Below, in pieces: positions 61,696 to 64,000 of a stretch of DNA of 64,000 nucleotides. A program made the position numbers and the translations under genes. A model generated the notes under the pieces. That model did no database searches. It was not told the origin of the DNA and saw only the letters and a list, made by a program, of their open reading frames with translations. Origin of the DNA: Betaproteobacteria bacterium (GTDB lineage Bacteria; Pseudomonadota; Gammaproteobacteria; Burkholderiales; JACQAP01); the NCBI GenBank assembly GCA_016194905.1, contig JACQAP010000016.1, positions 50,415 through 114,414 on the forward strand, written 5' to 3'. Each line of letters starts with the position of its first letter. Within the stretch, counting starts at the first letter, position 1.

Positions 61696-63546
61696 TCAGG
61701 CCTTCTGCTCTTGCTTGCCCTGTTCGTAAGCCTTGCGCGCCGCGGCGACCTCCTCTCGCTGCGAGATTTCCGGCACGGCGACTTCCCACCACCAGCCGCC
61801 TTCGGTCGTCGAGCGGTTCGGATCGGTCTCGATGCAGACCACCGACGTGCGCTTGCTTGCGCGCGCGCGTTTCAGCGCGGCTTCGAGTCCGGCGATGCCG
61901 TCGACTTTCTCCGCCGCTGCACCGAGCGACGCGGCATGGGCGACGAAGTCGACGCGCGGTGCGCCGTCCGCGGTACGCATGCCGTCGTCGAACAGGTTAT
62001 TGAAAGGCGCGCCGCCGCAGGCCTGCTGCAGCCGGTGGATGCAGCCGTAACCGCGATTGTCGAGCAGCACGATCACCAGCTTGAGGCCGAGCATCACCGA
62101 AGTGGCGATCTCGGAATTCATCATCAGATAGCTGCCGTCGCCGACGATGACGATGACTTCGCGCATCGGGCGGGCCAGTTTCACGCCGAGCCCGCCGGCG
62201 ATCTCGTAACCCATGCACGAGTAGCCGTACTCGACGTGATAGCCGCCGGGCACCGAGGTGCGCCAGAGCTTGTGCAGTTCGCCGGGTAATCCCCCCGCGG
62301 CGCAGACCACGATGTCGCGCGCGGCTGAATCTTCGGCGGAGCGCTGCACGGCGCCGATGACTTCGCCCTCGTAGGGCAGCTTCGCATCGCGGCGACCGGT
62401 GATCGCATCGACTTTCGCGCGCCACTCCGCGGCGAGCTTCGTCGCCTTCGCGCTCCACGCGGCATCCGCCTTCCAGCCGGCCAGCGCGGTGTCGAGCGCC
62501 TGCAGTCCCGACCTGGTGTCGGCCTGCAAGGCCAGTCCCCGCAGCTTGATCGCATCCAGCCCGTTGACGTTGAGGTTGATCAACTTCGCCTGGGTGAACA
62601 GCGAATGCGATCCGGTGGTGAAGTCCTGCAGCCGCGTGCCGATCGCCAGCACCAGGTCGGCTTCGCGCGCGAGCGCGTTGGCTGCGGTGGAGCCGGTGAC
62701 GCCGATCGATCCGAGCTGCAGCGGATGGTCCCATGGCAACGCACCCTTGCCGGCCTGGGTTTCCGCCACCGGCACGCCATGGCCGTCGGCGAAACCGCGC
62801 AGCATGTCCGTCGCCTCGCCGTAAAGCGCGCCGCCGCCTGCGACGATCAGCGGACGTGTGGCGTTCTTCAGCGCGGCTGCGGCTTCTTGCAGCGGTGCAG
62901 GGGCAGGCGGGACCGCGCGCAGCGTGATCCTCTTCGGCGAGAAAAAATCCTCCGGCCAGTCGTAAGCCATGGTCTGCACGTCCTGCGGCATCGCCAGCGT
63001 GACCGGGCCGCACATTGCGGGATCGGTGAGCACATGGATCGCCCGGGGCAGCGCGGTCAGCAACTGGGCCGGATGGACGATGCGGTCGAAATAGCGCGAG
63101 ACCGGCCTGAAGCAATCGTTTGCCGAAATGCCGCCGTCGTGGAAATCCTCCACCTGCTGCAGTACCGGATCCGGCGCGCGCGAGACGAAGATGTCGCCGG
63201 GCAGCAGCAGCACCGGCAGGCGGTTCACGTGCGCGACCGCCGCCGCGGTCACCATGTTGGTCGCGCCCGGCCCGATCGACGTGGTGCAGGCCATCATGCG
63301 CCGGCGCATGTTCGCTTTTGCGTAGGCGATCGCGGCGAGCGCCATCGCCTGTTCGTTGTGCGCGCGATAAGTCGGCAACCGGTCGCGATACTGATACAGC
63401 GCTTCGCCGATGCCCGCCACGTTGCCGTGTCCGAAGATCGCGAACACGCCTCCGAACAGGGTCTGATTGCCTTCGATATCGGTGCGCAATTCCGCGAGGT
63501 AACGCACCAGCGTCTGCGCGGCGGTCAAGCGGATCGTTCTTCTCAT
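61696..63546 (-). CDS. iolD: IolD, thiamine-diphosphate trihydroxycyclohexanedione hydrolase
   Basis: The 616-residue protein is a thiamine-diphosphate enzyme of the acetolactate-synthase type with IolD features. E in RAHNEQAMALAAIAYAKA near 61-78 is the cofactor-activating glutamate and GDGSYLMMNSEIATS near 467-481 the diphosphate-binding motif. It cleaves the ring of 3D-(3,5/4)-trihydroxycyclohexane-1,2-dione in inositol breakdown. The start at 63546 follows GGGAGG. It overlaps the next gene closely: IolE starts three bases after its stop. iolB, iolC and iolG are not in the window. Confidence 0.92.
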   Translation of the reverse strand: MRRTIRLTAAQTLVRYLAELRTDIEGNQTLFGGVFAIFGHGNVAGIGEALYQYRDRLPTYRAHNEQAMALAAIAYAKANMRRRMMACTTSIGPGATNMVTAAAVAHVNRLPVLLLPGDIFVSRAPDPVLQQVEDFHDGGISANDCFRPVSRYFDRIVHPAQLLTALPRAIHVLTDPAMCGPVTLAMPQDVQTMAYDWPEDFFSPKRITLRAVPPAPAPLQEAAAALKNATRPLIVAGGGALYGEATDMLRGFADGHGVPVAETQAGKGALPWDHPLQLGSIGVTGSTAANALAREADLVLAIGTRLQDFTTGSHSLFTQAKLINLNVNGLDAIKLRGLALQADTRSGLQALDTALAGWKADAAWSAKATKLAAEWRAKVDAITGRRDAKLPYEGEVIGAVQRSAEDSAARDIVVCAAGGLPGELHKLWRTSVPGGYHVEYGYSCMGYEIAGGLGVKLARPMREVIVIVGDGSYLMMNSEIATSVMLGLKLVIVLLDNRGYGCIHRLQQACGGAPFNNLFDDGMRTADGAPRVDFVAHAASLGAAAEKVDGIAGLEAALKRARASKRTSVVCIETDPNRSTTEGGWWWEVAVPEISQREEVAAARKAYEQGKQEQKA

Positions 63547-64000
63547 ATACTGCCTCCCGTTCACCCGCTGTTGTGCGGGCCTGTCATGTGTGGATATCCG
63601 GACTTGGTTTGACAGACACTGTCAGTCGTACGACGAGTCGTTTGCCTCCACGGCAACTGAAAGGTTCACCACGAAGGCACGAAGACACGAAGAGTAAGAT
63701 CTGGAAAGAATCGAGAGTCCGGCAATCAAGCGTCCGGCCACTTTGGTTGTCACAGCCATGCTTGCATCAAACGGTGTGGGTTTCTTCGTGTCTTCGTGCC
63801 TTGTATGTTCGTTTTGTTGGTGTAAGTTGTGTTTGTTCTCAAGCGTAGTTGGGGCTTGGGGACGGGGAAGCGGCAGATCGATTGTGTCCTGGTTTAAATC
63901 GTCACGAAGCCTGGTCGCCGCCTCCTGCTTTGCGTGAATCCGAGCAGTTGCCTGGGCACGAGCCCGAATTATTGCAAGATAGGATCGAGTGAAGCCATGA
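63547..64000. other. Right-edge intergenic region
   Basis: No gene is supported. It holds the iolD upstream region and an empty CACGAAG inverted repeat. An ATG at the very end could begin a gene that continues outside. Confidence 0.5.
63668..63815. repeat. Empty inverted repeat, CACGAAG family
   Basis: ACCACGAAGGCACGAAGACA (from 63668) and TTTCTTCGTGTCTTCGTGCC (63781-63800) are inverted copies with about 85 bases between. It is the same family as 48879-49029. Confidence 0.82.

Overview
The window is high-GC chromosomal DNA that most resembles a betaproteobacterium. The evidence is gene order rather than a database match: rplU-rpmA-obgE-proB diverging from ispB, then tRNA-Pro, a PP0621-type small protein, pilS-pilR and ampD; a class Ia nrdA-nrdB pair next to an Ala/Lys-rich histone H1-like gene; and many dispersed imperfect repeats built on CGCAAAGG, CGCAGAT or CACGAAG words.

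Layout. 1-2960: a CoxE-like VWA protein and a MoxR AAA ATPase on the minus strand, with a GxxExxY nuclease-like gene between them inside a 36-nt inverted repeat. 2993-14443: an accessory block with a type I restriction-modification operon (hsdR, a second GxxExxY gene, hsdM, hsdS), a four-gene overlapping cassette of unknown function (tandem winged-helix-like paralogs, a third small protein, a HEPN-like protein), an ORF6N protein without a normal start codon, a LexA-like autoprotease repressor with a GAAC-N4-GTTC operator, and a HipA-like kinase/DUF3037 pair. 14620-18563: a CoxM/CoxS/CoxL-type molybdenum hydroxylase whose large subunit carries AYRGAGR, so it is not a form I CO dehydrogenase. 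The accessory block appears to separate these subunits from the CoxE/MoxR maturation genes.

18769-29882: a 41-residue membrane peptide, a DpgC-like dioxygenase with a phenylacetate-CoA ligase, an LhgO-like flavoprotein, a DUF3025 gene, a diguanylate cyclase, a rubrerythrin/Fe-S oxidoreductase/DUF3501 operon, a Cfa-type methyltransferase and a CNP1-like lipoprotein. 29948-38159: the conserved housekeeping region listed above. 38225-38990: a histone-deacetylase-like pseudogene. 39253-44530: nrdA, nrdB and the H1-like gene, with relics of the nrdA 3' end duplicated between nrdA and nrdB.

44959-52612: mixed small genes (KTSC, GST, VOC, otnK/otnC-like four-carbon acid sugar genes, an oxygenase, a DUF1924 cytochrome) and an orphan, lower-GC DNA methyltransferase. 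52814-63546: a carbohydrate catabolism region with SDR, SMP-30 lactonase, aldose epimerase, fuconolactonase-like amidohydrolase, aldo/keto reductase, FucU/RbsD mutarotase, a complete sugar ABC importer, iolE and iolD. It suggests uptake and oxidation of a sugar or cyclitol; the substrate cannot be read from sequence alone.

The two leads for an undescribed system are the 9454-11356 cassette beside the type I RM operon, and the association of both GxxExxY genes with inverted dispersed repeats that also occur empty and nested elsewhere in the window. Names rest on motifs and family knowledge; no search was run.
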